Positions 31,287-41,571 of a stretch of 64,000 bases of DNA are shown here, in pieces; position 1 is the first letter of the stretch; each line of letters opens with the position of its first letter. The notes below the pieces were generated by a model. That model saw nothing but the letters and a program-made list of their open reading frames with translations, did not search any database and was not told the DNA's origin. The stretch is from Hymenobacter sp. BRD67 (GTDB taxonomy: Bacteria; Bacteroidota; Bacteroidia; Cytophagales; Hymenobacteraceae), in the NCBI RefSeq assembly GCF_013256425.1, contig NZ_CP053904.1:1426001-1490000 (forward strand), read 5' to 3'. The position numbers and the translations under genes are program-made.

Positions 31287-33155
31287 CTACGCCGGCCCTG
31301 CGCAGCCCCGGTCCGGTCCGCGCGAGTCGAGCAGCCCCGCCGGTACCTCCAGCTCGCCCGAGTGAAAGCCAATCAGCCCGTTGCGCTCGTCTTCGATGTT
31401 GGTAGCCTGGGTGTACACGTCGCCCGCAATGGGCCGCTTGCGCAGCTCTTCTTTGAAAGCCCGAATGCTGTTGGTGCGGGCCTCCGCGTCGGCCGGTCCG
31501 CCGTAGTCCGAAAAGCCAAAGCCGCCCCACTCACTTACCAGCAGCGGAACCTGGCGGCGGTAGAAGAACGGGTCGCCGACCACCAGCGGAAAAGCGGCCG
31601 TGCCCACCAGCTCGCCGTTGATAAGGCGGTCGAGCAGCTCGCGCCAGCGGCCCAGGTCGGGGGTGTAGAGGTGGGCCGTGAGCAGGTCCGACTTCAGGCG
31701 GCCGGTATAGGAAATGTGGTGCCAGCCATCGTTATCAACTACCAGAAACTGCGGGTGGGCAATTTGCATGTAGTGGTAGGTTTCGGTGATGTACTGCCGG
31801 GTTTCGGGATTGGTGGCAATGTCCTGGCAGCCCCAGTCTTCGTTATACAGGCTCCAGATGATGATACTGGGATGGGTTTCTATCAGGGTGAGCATGCGCA
31901 GCAGCTCGGCGTGGTGGTTCTGGCGGCTGCGCGGGGTAGAGCTATGGGGCGAGGGCACTTCTACCCACAATAGCAAGCCCAACTCATCGGCCAGGTTATA
32001 TATCCGGGGGTCGATGCCGGCAATGTGGACCCGCACCAGGTTGCAGCCCAGGGCTTTCATGGCGTGCATGTGGCGCTGCATCTCGGCAAAGGTGGCCGTG
32101 CCGGGCTGGTACAGAATGCCATCGAGGTACACCGGCTCGTTGTTGAGGTACACCTTGCGGCCGCGGGCCTCAATCTTACGTAGCCCGAAGCGAGCCTCAA
32201 TCTGGGCCGAGTAGCCGGTCTGGTCGATAAGCTGGGCCACCAGGCGGTAGCGATGCGGGTTCTCGGGGCACCATACCTCGGCAGTGGGTACTTCCACTAC
32301 GAGGCGCTGCTCGTGCTGGCCCTCGGCCAGGTCCATGGCAAAATCGGAGCTGGCCAGCGGCGCTTCGCCGGGCGCAGCGTCGGGCTCGAACACCTGCAGG
32401 CGCACGGTGTACGGCCCGGCATCGTGAATCCGCAGGCTCAGGTTGAAGCGCACCAGCTTGTCTTCCACCACGCTTACCACGCCCACCCGCGAGCGCAGGC
32501 GGTTGCGCTCAACCGACTCGAGCCATACCGAGCGCACCGCCCCGGTATAGGTCTGGTACCAGATGCCCCCGCGCTTATAGACGTGCGACTCCTGCTTGCC
32601 GCGGGTTGTTTCGGCATCCATCGTATCGGCAATGCGCACCGTGAGGCGGTTTACGAGGTGCAGTAAGTCTTCGGGCAGCTCGTAGGTAAAGGAAGTGTAC
32701 TCGCCGTAGTGCACCTCTTCGCCCTCAATAGTGCGCAGCAGGTGCCCGTTCAGCCACACCCGCGTTTCGTAGCCACAGGCCCCGAAGGTGAGCTGAATAA
32801 GCGAGCGCGGACGGTCCTCGGCCACTTCGGGCAGCGGAAACTCGCGCTCGTACCAGGCTACAACTTTATCCTGCCAGCCGGCCGGGTTGTCGGAGGCGTG
32901 GGCCTGGGCAATGTGGGCCTCAATGGAGCCCGGCCACTGCGCGGTAAAGGTGTAGTCATAGCCCTGGGCCCACTCTTCGGTGAGGCCAATATCGGCCGAG
33001 TCGAGGGCAAAGCGCCAGGTGCCATCGAGCAGAAAGTGCGTGCCGGGCCGCAGCACCGCCCGCGGCAGCGAGTTATCGGTTTCGGCGGTAGGGTTGGCTT
33101 CGGGGGCGCCGAGAGCCCATAGTTGGCGGGGGTGAATTCGTCCATACGCAGGCAT
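31287..33155 (-). CDS. Glycoside hydrolase family 2 enzyme (beta-glucuronidase/galactosidase-like)
   Basis: Protein of 622 residues with the GH2 order: sugar-binding jelly roll (residues 40-200, FGACGYETRVWLNGHLL), immunoglobulin-like domain (205-310), and TIM barrel with acid/base glutamate in SLYNEDWG near residue 440 and nucleophile glutamate in LVSEWGGFGFSDYGG near residue 555. No signal peptide is visible, so it acts in the cytoplasm or leaves by an unknown route. There is no SusC/SusD pair or other carbohydrate gene nearby, so it is not part of a polysaccharide utilisation locus here. Exact sugar cannot be read. Confidence 0.88.
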   Translation of the reverse strand: MPAYGRIHPRQLWALGAPEANPTAETDNSLPRAVLRPGTHFLLDGTWRFALDSADIGLTEEWAQGYDYTFTAQWPGSIEAHIAQAHASDNPAGWQDKVVAWYEREFPLPEVAEDRPRSLIQLTFGACGYETRVWLNGHLLRTIEGEEVHYGEYTSFTYELPEDLLHLVNRLTVRIADTMDAETTRGKQESHVYKRGGIWYQTYTGAVRSVWLESVERNRLRSRVGVVSVVEDKLVRFNLSLRIHDAGPYTVRLQVFEPDAAPGEAPLASSDFAMDLAEGQHEQRLVVEVPTAEVWCPENPHRYRLVAQLIDQTGYSAQIEARFGLRKIEARGRKVYLNNEPVYLDGILYQPGTATFAEMQRHMHAMKALGCNLVRVHIAGIDPRIYNLADELGLLLWVEVPSPHSSTPRSRQNHHAELLRMLTLIETHPSIIIWSLYNEDWGCQDIATNPETRQYITETYHYMQIAHPQFLVVDNDGWHHISYTGRLKSDLLTAHLYTPDLGRWRELLDRLINGELVGTAAFPLVVGDPFFYRRQVPLLVSEWGGFGFSDYGGPADAEARTNSIRAFKEELRKRPIAGDVYTQATNIEDERNGLIGFHSGELEVPAGLLDSRGPDRGCAGPA

Positions 33156-33290
33156 AACGGCCGGGGGCAGCTAATCGGGGTGTCGGCCGGGGCAAAGGTG
33201 AGGTAAAAACTATACGCAGTACACCAGGTAAAAGGGTGTACCTGCCAAGGTAAAAAAGTTGATTAACGGGGCATCGCCTACCTTTACTTC

Positions 33291-34468
33291 GTGCCCACGT
33301 CCAGTAGCTCCGCCTTAGCTTTTCCCGAGTACGACGTTGCCATTGTGGGGGCCGGGCCCGCCGGAGCCGCGTGCGCGCTGGCGTTGCGCGGCTTCGGCCT
33401 GCGGGTGGCGCTGCTGGATAAAGCCACTTTTCCGCGCGATAAAATCTGCGGCGATGCTATTCCGGGCCACGCGCTCAAGGCCCTGGGCCAGCTCGACCCG
33501 GCCTACGTGGCTGCCCTGTGGCAGCTTGCGCCCCGCGACGAGGTGCGCCGCAGCCGGCTGGTGGCGCCCGGTGGCCATAGCTTTTACCTGCACTGGAAGC
33601 TGCGAACCTTTAACAGCCCCCGGCTGCACTTCGATGCAGCGCTGCTACAGCTGGTGCGGCAGCATACCGATGCGGTGGTGCTCGAAAACGCGACGCTGAA
33701 AGAACTGAGTATACTGCCCGACTACGCCCGCCTACAGCTGGCCGGCGGGGCCGACATCACGTGCCGGGTGGTGATAGGCTGCGACGGTGCTAACTCGGCC
33801 GTAGGCCGCCGGCTGCTGCCCGAGCCTCGCCTGGCCCGCGCTCACCACAGCGCCGGCGTGCGCGCCTACTTTGAAAATGTGGCCGACACCGAGGCCGGCA
33901 CTACCGAGTTTTTCTTCAGCCGCAGCCACCTGGCGGGCTACCTCTGGCTGTTTCCGGTGGGCGAGGGGCGCTGCAACGTGGGCCTGGGCATGCTGTCTGA
34001 GCTGGTTTCGAGGCATAAAATTGACCTTAAAAAGCTGCTGCTGGAAAACCTGGCCACCCACCCGGCCCTGGCCGGCCGCTTCCGGGCGGCGCGGCAGCTG
34101 GGGCCGATACGCGGGTTTGGGCTGCCTATGGGGGCGGGCGGCAGCGCCCGGCTAGCGGGGCGCGCTTTATGCTGTGCGGCGACGCGGCCTCGCTTATCGA
34201 CCCCCTGCAGGGCCACGGCATCGACCTGGCCATTCGCAGCGGCATCCTGGCGGCTACCCAGGCGGCGGCCTGCGTAGCCCAAAACGACTTTAGCGCTGCC
34301 TTCATGCACCAGTACGACGAGCAGCTGCAACGCCAGCTCGGGCCCCAGCTGGCCCACAGCTACCGGCTGATGCGCTTACTGGGCACCCGGCCCTGGCTCA
34401 TGAACCTGGGCACGCGCCTGGCCCGGCTACCTGGCATCAGTGCTTGGGTAAAGCGACTGCTGGCTTAG
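33291..34468 (+). CDS. Geranylgeranyl reductase family FAD-dependent oxidoreductase, one frame break
   Basis: FAD-binding flavoprotein of about 392 residues. The N-terminal dinucleotide fold is YDVAIVGAGPAGAACALAL near residue 13, followed by KICGDAIPGHALKAL and CDGANSAVGRR near residue 165. The second FAD motif, MLCGDAASLIDPLQGHGID, lies beyond the frame break at 34157-34160, which one added G repairs (LAGARFML). Such proteins reduce isoprenoid double bonds or act in quinone and lipid metabolism; the substrate cannot be assigned. The start is GTG with TACCTTTA 4 bases before it. It is divergent from the GH2 gene. Confidence 0.88.
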
Positions 34469-34553
34469 GTGCTAATGCGTAAGGGCGCGAGTACTGGCGT
34501 GCCTGGCTTTAGCGGGCGCTACTACACGCGCTTTGGGTGCAACTTGCGGACCT

Positions 34554-36013
34554 ATGCGTCGCTTTCTCCTGTTTCTGCTTTGTGCCTTGCTGGGGCTGCT
34601 GGCAGTTCTGCTCGTTAATACCCTGCGCCTGCCCAACCACCAGCTTGCCCCCGTGCCGGCCGCTCCGGCCGTGGCCGTATCGCCCGATTCGGCGGTGGCT
34701 CACCTGGCCGGCGCGCTGCGGTTTGCTACCGTGTCGCGCACATTATATAGCGAAACCGATACATTGCCCTTCGGCCAGCTGCAGGCTTATTTGCGGCGCA
34801 CGTTTCCGTTGGTGCATCAGCAGCTGAAGCTGCAAAAAGTCAACCGCTACGGCCTGCTCTACGAATGGCCCGGCACCGACCCGACTCTGAAGCCGCTGCT
34901 GCTGCTGGCGCACCAGGACGTAGTGCCCGTGCTGCCCGGTACAGACAGCCAGTGGACGCGCCCGCCTTTTGCCGGGCAGCAGGCCGGCGGCTACCTCTAC
35001 GGCCGCGGTGCTCTCGATGACAAGCTCAACGTCGTGGGCCAGCTCGAAGCGGTGGAGGCGCTCCTGCGGGCCGGCTTCCGGCCCCGGCGCACGGTGCTGC
35101 TGGCTTTCGGCCACGATGAGGAAACCCAGGGCCGGCGCGGAGCCGCCGCCCTGGCCGCCGTGCTGCAAAAGCAGCATCCACAGCTCGAGCTGGTGCTTGA
35201 CGAAGGCGGCCTCGTGAAAGCCGACGGCGTGGCCGGCCTCACCCGGCCGGTGGCGCTGGTGGGCGTGAGCGAGAAGGGCTACCTCAGCCTGGAGCTGTCG
35301 GCCACCGGCCAGGGCGGGCACTCGTCGATGCCGCCGGCCCTCACCAGCGTGGGCCGGGTGGCGGCGGCCGTGGCCCGGCTCGAAGCCCAGCCCTTTCCGG
35401 CTCGCCTCGATGGCGGCGTTAGCGGCCTACTGGACTACCTGGCTTCGGCCGTACCCTTCGGCAAGCGGCTGGTATTTGCCAATCAGTGGCTGTTTGGGTC
35501 GCTGATAAAAAACTCGCTGGCCGCGACACCTTCCGGCAACGCGGCGTTGCGCACCACCACGGCGCCTACTATATTCAGAGGCGGCGATAAAGACAACGTG
35601 CTGCCCATCGGGCCACAGCCACCGTCAACTTTCGCCTGCTGCCCGGCGACTCGGTCGGCGCGGTTATTCGCCGCGTGAAGGAGCTTATCAGCGACCCCGA
35701 AATCAAGGTAAGTGCGCTGGGCGAGGGGCGCGCCGCTTCGCCTGTGTCGGGCACCGACAATGCCGCCTTTCAAACGCTGCACCGCACTATCAAAAGCGTG
35801 TTTCCGCAGGCGCTGGTGGCCCCGTACGTGGTGGTTGGGGCTACCGATGCCCGCGCCTACGCCGCGCTTTGCCCGCAGGCTACCTACCGCTTCATGCCCG
35901 TATTAATGGACCAGGCTGCCATCGAAAGCCTGCACGGCACCAACGAGCGCCTGCGCCCGGCCGCTTACCAGCAGGTAGTCCGGTTTTACGCCGCACTCAT
36001 TCGTAATATTTAA
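34554..36013 (+). CDS. M20 family peptidase (carboxypeptidase S / PM20D1-like), one frame break
   Basis: Membrane-anchored or exported zinc peptidase of about 486 residues. A hydrophobic N-terminal helix (residues 2-22) is followed by the metal-site motifs LLLLAHQDVVPV near residue 118, GRGALDDKLN near 152, GHDEETQGRRG near 187, DEGG near 217, and a late histidine region (ESLHGTNERL). The lid domain holds GVSEKGYLSLELSATGQGGH. The frame breaks at 35610-35612; one added G gives PIGATATVNFRLLPGDS. I chose MRRFLLFL as start because it begins the hydrophobic helix. Relatives hydrolyse or form N-acyl amino acids. Confidence 0.88.
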
Positions 36014-36155
36014 TAAATAATATATTAAACCAAGCTCTCATCTGGCCAGGAGTCGGCGTAGGTCGGACAGCCTGTTGCTGTGGGCTACGCTGGCTTTTTC
36101 ATCAAACATCCGTCGGCTTTGGGTTGTCCTACCGGCTCTATCACCCTCAAAAACC

Positions 36156-36659
36156 ATGTCTTTTACTTCCACTCAACCCACCGACCTGCTGTATGATGCC
36201 GCTCGCCGGGGCGATGTAGCGCAGCTCAGGCAGCTGCTGCAAGAGCCGCAGGTTGCCATCAACGCCCAGAATGGCAAAGGCCATTCGGCTCTTATTCTGG
36301 CCACTTACGACGACCATCTCGAAGCAGCCAAAGTGCTGCTGGACGCCGGCGCCGATATCAACCTGCAGGATGCCAGCGGCAACTCGGCCCTAATGGGCGT
36401 GGCCTTCAAGGGCTACGCCGACATCGCCCGCCTGCTCATTGAGCACGGGGCCGACCTCAACCTCACCAACGGCAACGGCGGTACGGCCCTCATGTTTGCC
36501 ACGCTTTTTGGGCGAAATGAGCTGGTAAAGATTTTGCTCGAAGCCGGGGCCGATGCCTCCCGCAAAGACGTGCGCGGCCTCACCGCCCTGCACCTCGCCG
36601 GCCAGCAAGGCAACGAAGTAGCCTGGAAGCTGCTCGGCGGCGAAGAGCAGGAAGGCTAA
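36156..36659 (+). CDS. Ankyrin-repeat protein
   Basis: Protein of 167 residues made of four to five ankyrin repeats (NAQNGKGHSALILATYDDHL, NLQDASGNSALMGVAFKGY, NLTNGNGGTALMFATLFGR, DVRGLTALHLAGQQGNE). It lacks a signal peptide and presumably mediates protein binding in the cytoplasm. Small soluble ankyrin proteins next to catalases or oxidoreductases are common, but here its neighbours are an M20 peptidase and an SDR enzyme, which give no clear partner. I start at MSFTSTQPTDLL. Confidence 0.88.
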   Translation: MSFTSTQPTDLLYDAARRGDVAQLRQLLQEPQVAINAQNGKGHSALILATYDDHLEAAKVLLDAGADINLQDASGNSALMGVAFKGYADIARLLIEHGADLNLTNGNGGTALMFATLFGRNELVKILLEAGADASRKDVRGLTALHLAGQQGNEVAWKLLGGEEQEG

Positions 36660-36736
36660 GACCAATGAAATATTAAATAAATACTATGTTATTTAATAGG
36701 GAACAGTAGCTCAGTCAGCTGCCAGCTAAAATTCTC

Positions 36737-36812
36737 GTCGCGTGGGCTTTGCGAGGCCGCGCGTGGAAAGAGCCAACCCTTCCCACGCGCGGCCTCGCAA
36801 AGCCCACGCGAC
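36737..36812. terminator. Perfect 30-bp hairpin between convergent genes
   Basis: Arms 36737-36766 and 36783-36812 are exact reverse complements around a 16-base loop, starting GTCGCGTGGGCTTTGCGAGG. The ankyrin gene ends before it and the minus-strand SDR gene ends after it, so it can stop both transcripts, but there is no T run on either side. A repeat element is the alternative. Confidence 0.6.
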
Positions 36813-36830
36813 ACTGCTTTACCAGCCGCG

Positions 36831-37617
36831 CTAAATCTGCCGTAGCAGCCCGCCATCGGCGCGCACCGAAGCACCCGAAGTAGCTGCCGCCAGCGGACTC
36901 ACCAGGTAAGCCGCCGTGCTGGCAATCTCATCTACCGTGATAAAGCGCTGAAGCAGCGACGAGGGCCGGGCATCGCGGAAAAACTCGTGCTCAGCCTCTT
37001 CGCGGGTTTTTCCCGTGCCAGCCATCTTCTTCAGAAACTCCTCCACTCCCTCCGAGGCCGTGGGCCGGGCAGCAGTGAGTTCACCGTTACCTGAGTCCCT
37101 TTGGTAAGCTCGGCCAGGCCGCGCGCCACGGCCAGCTGGGCGGTTTTGGTCATGCCGTAGTGTATCATCTCGCTCGGCGTCTGGATGGCCGACTCGCTCG
37201 AAATGAACAAGATGCGCCCCAGCCCTGCTTGAGCATCAGCGGGAAGTACTGCCGCGCCAGCCGCACCCCGCTCAGCACGTTCACCTCAAAAAAGCGCAGC
37301 CACTCGGCATCGGTGATTTCGACAAACGGCCGGGGCTCAAAAATGCCGATGTTGTTGATGAGAATATCCACCGTAGGTACCTGCCGGAGGAGGTTCTCTA
37401 CTTCGTCGGCTTTCTCAAAATCGACGGCCACGCCGCTGACCGTGGCGCCCGGCGTGCGGCTCAGAATGGCCTGTTTGGCCTCGGCAATGCGTGCAGCGGT
37501 GCGGCCGGTGAGGATAACGGCCGCGCCTTCGGCCGCCAGACGCTGGGCAATGGCCAGCCCAATGCCGCCCGTCGAGCCCGTGATGAGGGCAGTTTTATTG
37601 GTGAGTTGAAGGTCCAT
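36831..37617 (-). CDS. SDR family oxidoreductase, two frame breaks
   Basis: Short-chain dehydrogenase/reductase of about 262 residues. Cofactor motif [12 protein letters not shown] is near residue 14; [13 protein letters not shown], then the active-site region HYGMTK and a final ADGG motif are present. The frame breaks at 37217-37220 (repair gives [13 protein letters not shown]) and at 37063-37065 (repair gives [15 protein letters not shown]), each by one G/C. A truncated reading would leave three fragments. Substrate unknown. It is transcribed opposite to a second, unrelated SDR gene at 37835, and the pair share a 217-base intergenic region. Confidence 0.85.
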
Positions 37618-37834
37618 GAGTTAGTCAGTCAGGAAATAATACTTTGACTCTAAACGAGCTAAAGTCTGGTTTTGAGGGCAGGCTACAAAGGGTACACCTG
37701 GCAATTGCTAAGCCCAACCGTAGCAACTCTTGAGGAGCAGGGGCGTAGGAAAAGCCTCGCCAAAAGGCTTTCATCCGGCCTGGACTATATATCTAGCGCC
37801 TGTTCAGTATGTCATCTTTTGAAAAAACTATCTT

Positions 37835-38698
37835 ATGAGCAACAGACTGCAAGGAAAAGTAGCTATTGTGACCGGTGGCGGCACCGGTATTGGCGAGGCC
37901 ATCAGCAAGAAATTTGCGAAGGAAGGTGCCGCCGTGGTAGTGGCCGGCCTGCCCGAAGACCCGGTGCAGAAGGTGGCCGACGAAATTGTGAAAGCCGGCG
38001 GCCGCGCCGTAGCTTTTGAAGGCGACTTAGGCAAATACGCCACCGCCCAGGGCTGCGTAAAGCTGGCCGTGCAGGAGTTTGGTAAGCTGGATATTCTCAT
38101 CAACAACGCCGGCGTATTCGTGGAAACGAACTACCTGACCGACTACTCCGAAGAGGCCTTTGACTACATGCTGTGGCACAACAACCGCACGGTGTTTATG
38201 ATGTCGAAGGCCGCCCTGCCCGAGCTGCAAAAGACGCACGGCAACATCGTGACGGCCGGCTCGGAAGCCGGGGTGCTGGGCATTCCTCAAAATGCGGCCT
38301 ACGGCGGCACCAAGGCCTTTAACATTGCCTTCACCAAGGGCCTCGCTGCCGAGCAGGCTGAGTTTGGAGTTCGCTGCAACATCGTGGGTCCTGGCCCTAT
38401 CGATACGGCCTGGACCCACAAGGAAACCGGCCCGATGGACAGCAAAATGGAGAAAACCAACAAACAGGCCGTCCTCACCGGCCGCCGCGGCACAGCGGAA
38501 GAAGTGGCCAACGTGTACCTGTTCCTGGCCTCCGACGAAGCCTCGTACGTAACGGGCGCTCTCTACATGGTCGATGGTGGTATTACCATTGCCAAAGGCC
38601 CGGCCGGCGACCAGGCCAGCAGTTTCTTTAAAAAAGAGCCTGCCAACGACCTCAACCTGGAGCATACCATGGAAGGACACACCAAAATCCGCGACTAA
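37835..38698 (+). CDS. SDR family oxidoreductase
   Basis: Classical short-chain dehydrogenase of 287 residues with TGGGTGIGEAIS near residue 14, INNAGVF near residue 90, the YxxxK active site in AAYGGTKAFN near residue 155, and the C-terminal motif YMVDGGITIAKGP. A tail of about 25 residues follows the usual end. The neutral residue after the second beta strand (AGLPEDP in place of a basic pair) leaves the NAD/NADP choice open. It is followed by a clear terminator. Substrate unknown. Confidence 0.9.
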   Translation: MSNRLQGKVAIVTGGGTGIGEAISKKFAKEGAAVVVAGLPEDPVQKVADEIVKAGGRAVAFEGDLGKYATAQGCVKLAVQEFGKLDILINNAGVFVETNYLTDYSEEAFDYMLWHNNRTVFMMSKAALPELQKTHGNIVTAGSEAGVLGIPQNAAYGGTKAFNIAFTKGLAAEQAEFGVRCNIVGPGPIDTAWTHKETGPMDSKMEKTNKQAVLTGRRGTAEEVANVYLFLASDEASYVTGALYMVDGGITIAKGPAGDQASSFFKKEPANDLNLEHTMEGHTKIRD

Positions 38699-38730
38699 CC
38701 CCATTGCAATTTGCCCGCTGGGCGGCTGGT

Positions 38731-38766
38731 AAGGCCCTATTCCCTCATGCACGGGAGTAGGGCTTT
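38731..38766 (+). terminator. Terminator after the SDR gene
   Basis: AAGGCCCTATTCCC pairs with GGGAGTAGGGCTTT (GU pairs and one mismatch) around an 8-base loop, 32 bases after the stop. A second weaker inverted repeat, CTGGCGCGAGTT / AACTCGCGTCAG, follows at about 38773-38810. Confidence 0.6.
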
Positions 38767-38886
38767 CCTACGCTGGCGCGAGTTACGGCTGCGCCTAAAC
38801 TCGCGTCAGTATAGGGGGTAAAAAAGCCTGCCAAGTAGGAAAGGTCTTGTTGACTATATACTTAACTCATAAGTTGCAAATTAAAA

Positions 38887-39378
38887 TTAAATGTCCCCTG
38901 AGTTAAATGTAAAAGTTGCCGTTGAATCTTGAGTAGTCGAGTTTTTGCTGATATTAGTCGCAGTAGGGATATGCACGGAACGTACTACTTTGCCATTGGC
39001 TAGCAATGCAACACGCAATATCGTTTTTGTAGTTAATTTTGGGTGGTTTGCTAAATGATTAGTAGACAACCGAACAGTAAAAGTCATTTGTTCATTTAAT
39101 CCGATATTAGTAGTGTCTAAGCGCTGAGATATGCTTTTTTCCCCAAGTGGGAACAGATAGTAAATACTATCCGTATTTTTGAAAAACATAAACTGAGCTG
39201 GGTCACCAAACATTAGAAACTTTTGTTTGCCCTTTGAAAATATTTCTGACTTTAAATTAGCTAGTCCAGTTCCGGAAATTCTAATTTGAAAGTGAGGCTT
39301 TGGCTTCTCATTTCTCTGAGAATTACAAGCACTTAAACCCAATAGGAAACTACTCGCAATAATTACTGAATTATACAT
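38887..39378 (-). CDS. Low-GC lipoprotein of unknown function
   Basis: Protein of 163 residues with a lipoprotein signal: hydrophobic residues 5-15 and lipobox LSAC with cysteine at 18. The mature part is beta-rich and resembles no family I know. Its DNA is distinctly AT-richer than the surrounding genes, which suggests recent acquisition. It ends downstream of mutB on the same strand, only 19 bases after the mutB-proximal boundary, but a link with methylmalonyl-CoA metabolism is not apparent. Confidence 0.65.
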   Translation of the reverse strand: MYNSVIIASSFLLGLSACNSQRNEKPKPHFQIRISGTGLANLKSEIFSKGKQKFLMFGDPAQFMFFKNTDSIYYLFPLGEKSISQRLDTTNIGLNEQMTFTVRLSTNHLANHPKLTTKTILRVALLANGKVVRSVHIPTATNISKNSTTQDSTATFTFNSGDI

Positions 39379-39397
39379 GCTTTGATTGCATAATTAA

Positions 39398-41536
39398 TTA
39401 CGCCCCCAGCTTACCCAAAATCTCTAGCGCAGCCTTGGCTATCACCGTGCCCGGCCCATATATCCCGGCCACGCCCGCGTCGTAGAGCTGCTGGTAATCC
39501 TGCGGCGGGATGACGCCGCCGGCGATGACGAGGATATCGTGGCGGCCCTCGCCGGCCAGCTCCCGGATGAGCTGGGGCAGCAGCGTGTTGTGGCCGGCGG
39601 CCAGGCTGCTCACGCCCACCACGTGCACATCGTTGTCTACGGCTTGGCGGGCTACTTCGGCGGGAGTTTGGAAGAGGGGCGCCAGGTCTACGTCGAAGCC
39701 TACGTCGGCGAAGGAGGTGGCGATGATTTTGGCGCCGCGGTCGTGGCCGTCCTGGCCCATTTTGGCCACCAGCATACGGGGGCGGCGGCCCTCGCGGGCG
39801 GCGAAGTCTTCGGCCGCCTGGCGGGCCTGGGCAAAGTCGGCGTTGTCGGTCATGCCTTGCTGGTAGATGCCCTGCACGGTGCGGGTGGTGGCCTGGTGGC
39901 GGCCCCAGGCTGCTTCGAGCGCGTCGGAGATTTCGCCGAGGGTGGCGCGGGCGCGGGCGGCAGTCACGGCCAGAGCGAGTAAGTTTTGAGTTGTTTCGGG
40001 AGTTTCGCTTGCTACCGCAGGGGCACTTTTTGCAGCTTGCGTGAGGGCCGCCAGCGCCGCCTGCACAGCGTCGTTATCGCGCTCGGCGCGGATTTTTTGC
40101 AGTCGTGCTACCTGGCTTTCGCGCACCGCGTCGTTGTCGATTTGCAGCACATCGATGGGCGCCTCGCCTTCGGGCGCCGGGTATTTGTTCACGCCCACAA
40201 TCACTTCCTGGCCGGTGTCGATGCGCGACTGCTTGCGGGCGGCGGCTTCCTCGATGCGGAGCTTGGGCAGGCCGGTTTCGATGGCGGCGGCCATGCCGCC
40301 GAGGGCTTCCACCTCCTCCATCAGCGCCCAGGCCTGGTTGGCGAGGTCGGCGGTGAGGCTTTCCACGTAGTACGAGCCGCCCCAGGGGTCCACTACTTTG
40401 GTGATGTCGGTTTCGTGCTGCAGGTAGAGCTGGGTGTTGCGGGCGATGCGGGCCGAGAAATCGGTGGGCAAAGCCAGGGCCTCGTCCAGGGCATTGGTGT
40501 GCAGGCTCTGGGTGCCGCCGAGCGCGGCGGCCATCGCCTCCACAGTAGTGCGGGCCACGTTATTAAACGGGTCCTGGGCCGTGAGGGAGTAGCCCGAGGT
40601 CTGGCAGTGGGTGCGCAGGGCCAGGCTTTTCTCGCTCTTGGAGTCGAACTGCTTGAGGAGTTTGGCCCAGAGCAGGCGGCCGGCGCGCAGCTTGGCAATT
40701 TCCAGAAAATGGTTCATGCCGATGCCCCAGAAAAAGGAGAGGCGCGGCGCAAAATCGTCAATCTTCAGCCCCGCCGCCAGGCCGGCGCGCACGTACTGCA
40801 AGCCGTCGGCCAGGGTATAGGCCAGCTCCAGCTCGGCGGTGGCGCCGGCTTCGTGCATGTGATAACCGGATATACTAATGCTATTGAATTTCGGCATGTG
40901 CGCCGCCGTGTAGGCGAAGATGTCGGCAATGAGCCGCATGCTCGGCGCGGGCGGGTAGATGTAGGTGTTGCGCACCATAAACTCCTTCAGAATATCATTC
41001 TGAATGGTGCCCGTTAGCTTCTCGGCCGGTACGCCCTGCTCCTCGGCCGCCACGATGAAGAAGGCCAGCACCGGCAGCACGGCCCCGTTCATGGTCATGC
41101 TCACCGACATTTCGCCCAGCGGAATCTGGTCGAACAGGATTTTCATATCCTCCACCGAGTCGATGGCCACGCCGGCCTTGCCCACGTCGCCCACCACGCG
41201 GGGGTGGTCCGAGTCGTAGCCCCGGTGCGTAGCCAGGTCAAAGGCCACGCTCAGGCCCTTTTGCCCGCCGGCCAGGTTGCGCCGGTAAAAGGCGTTAGAC
41301 TCTTCGGCCGTGGAGAAACCCGCGTACTGGCGCACGGTCCAGGGCGAGCGCACGTACATGCTGGCGTAGGGCCCGCGCAGGAAGGGCGCAATGCCCGCCC
41401 CGAAGCCCAGGTGCGGCAGGTGGGCGGCGTCGGCGGCAGTGTACACGGCCGGGCCAGCATTAGGATAGTCGGCGGGCTTGGCTGGCGCAGGCAGGCTGGC
41501 GGCATCGTAGGGAATAGTGGAAAAGTCGGGGCGCAT
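39398..41536 (-). CDS. mutB: Methylmalonyl-CoA mutase large subunit
   Basis: Adenosylcobalamin-dependent mutase converting L-methylmalonyl-CoA and succinyl-CoA into each other. The TIM barrel (residues about 40-510) includes [24 protein letters not shown] entry residues (here [13 protein letters not shown]) and [15 protein letters not shown]. The C-terminal cobalamin domain (about 570-712) has the DxHxxG motif in [11 protein letters not shown], with the histidine that ligates cobalt. Length 712 is normal. It follows mutA on the same strand, but an unrelated 113-residue gene sits between them. No MeaB/ArgK chaperone or epimerase is present in the window. Confidence 0.96.
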   Translation of the reverse strand: MRPDFSTIPYDAASLPAPAKPADYPNAGPAVYTAADAAHLPHLGFGAGIAPFLRGPYASMYVRSPWTVRQYAGFSTAEESNAFYRRNLAGGQKGLSVAFDLATHRGYDSDHPRVVGDVGKAGVAIDSVEDMKILFDQIPLGEMSVSMTMNGAVLPVLAFFIVAAEEQGVPAEKLTGTIQNDILKEFMVRNTYIYPPAPSMRLIADIFAYTAAHMPKFNSISISGYHMHEAGATAELELAYTLADGLQYVRAGLAAGLKIDDFAPRLSFFWGIGMNHFLEIAKLRAGRLLWAKLLKQFDSKSEKSLALRTHCQTSGYSLTAQDPFNNVARTTVEAMAAALGGTQSLHTNALDEALALPTDFSARIARNTQLYLQHETDITKVVDPWGGSYYVESLTADLANQAWALMEEVEALGGMAAAIETGLPKLRIEEAAARKQSRIDTGQEVIVGVNKYPAPEGEAPIDVLQIDNDAVRESQVARLQKIRAERDNDAVQAALAALTQAAKSAPAVASETPETTQNLLALAVTAARARATLGEISDALEAAWGRHQATTRTVQGIYQQGMTDNADFAQARQAAEDFAAREGRRPRMLVAKMGQDGHDRGAKIIATSFADVGFDVDLAPLFQTPAEVARQAVDNDVHVVGVSSLAAGHNTLLPQLIRELAGEGRHDILVIAGGVIPPQDYQQLYDAGVAGIYGPGTVIAKAALEILGKLGA

Positions 41537-41571
41537 GTTAAATATAGGTTATCCGAAAAGATTCAGCTCAG

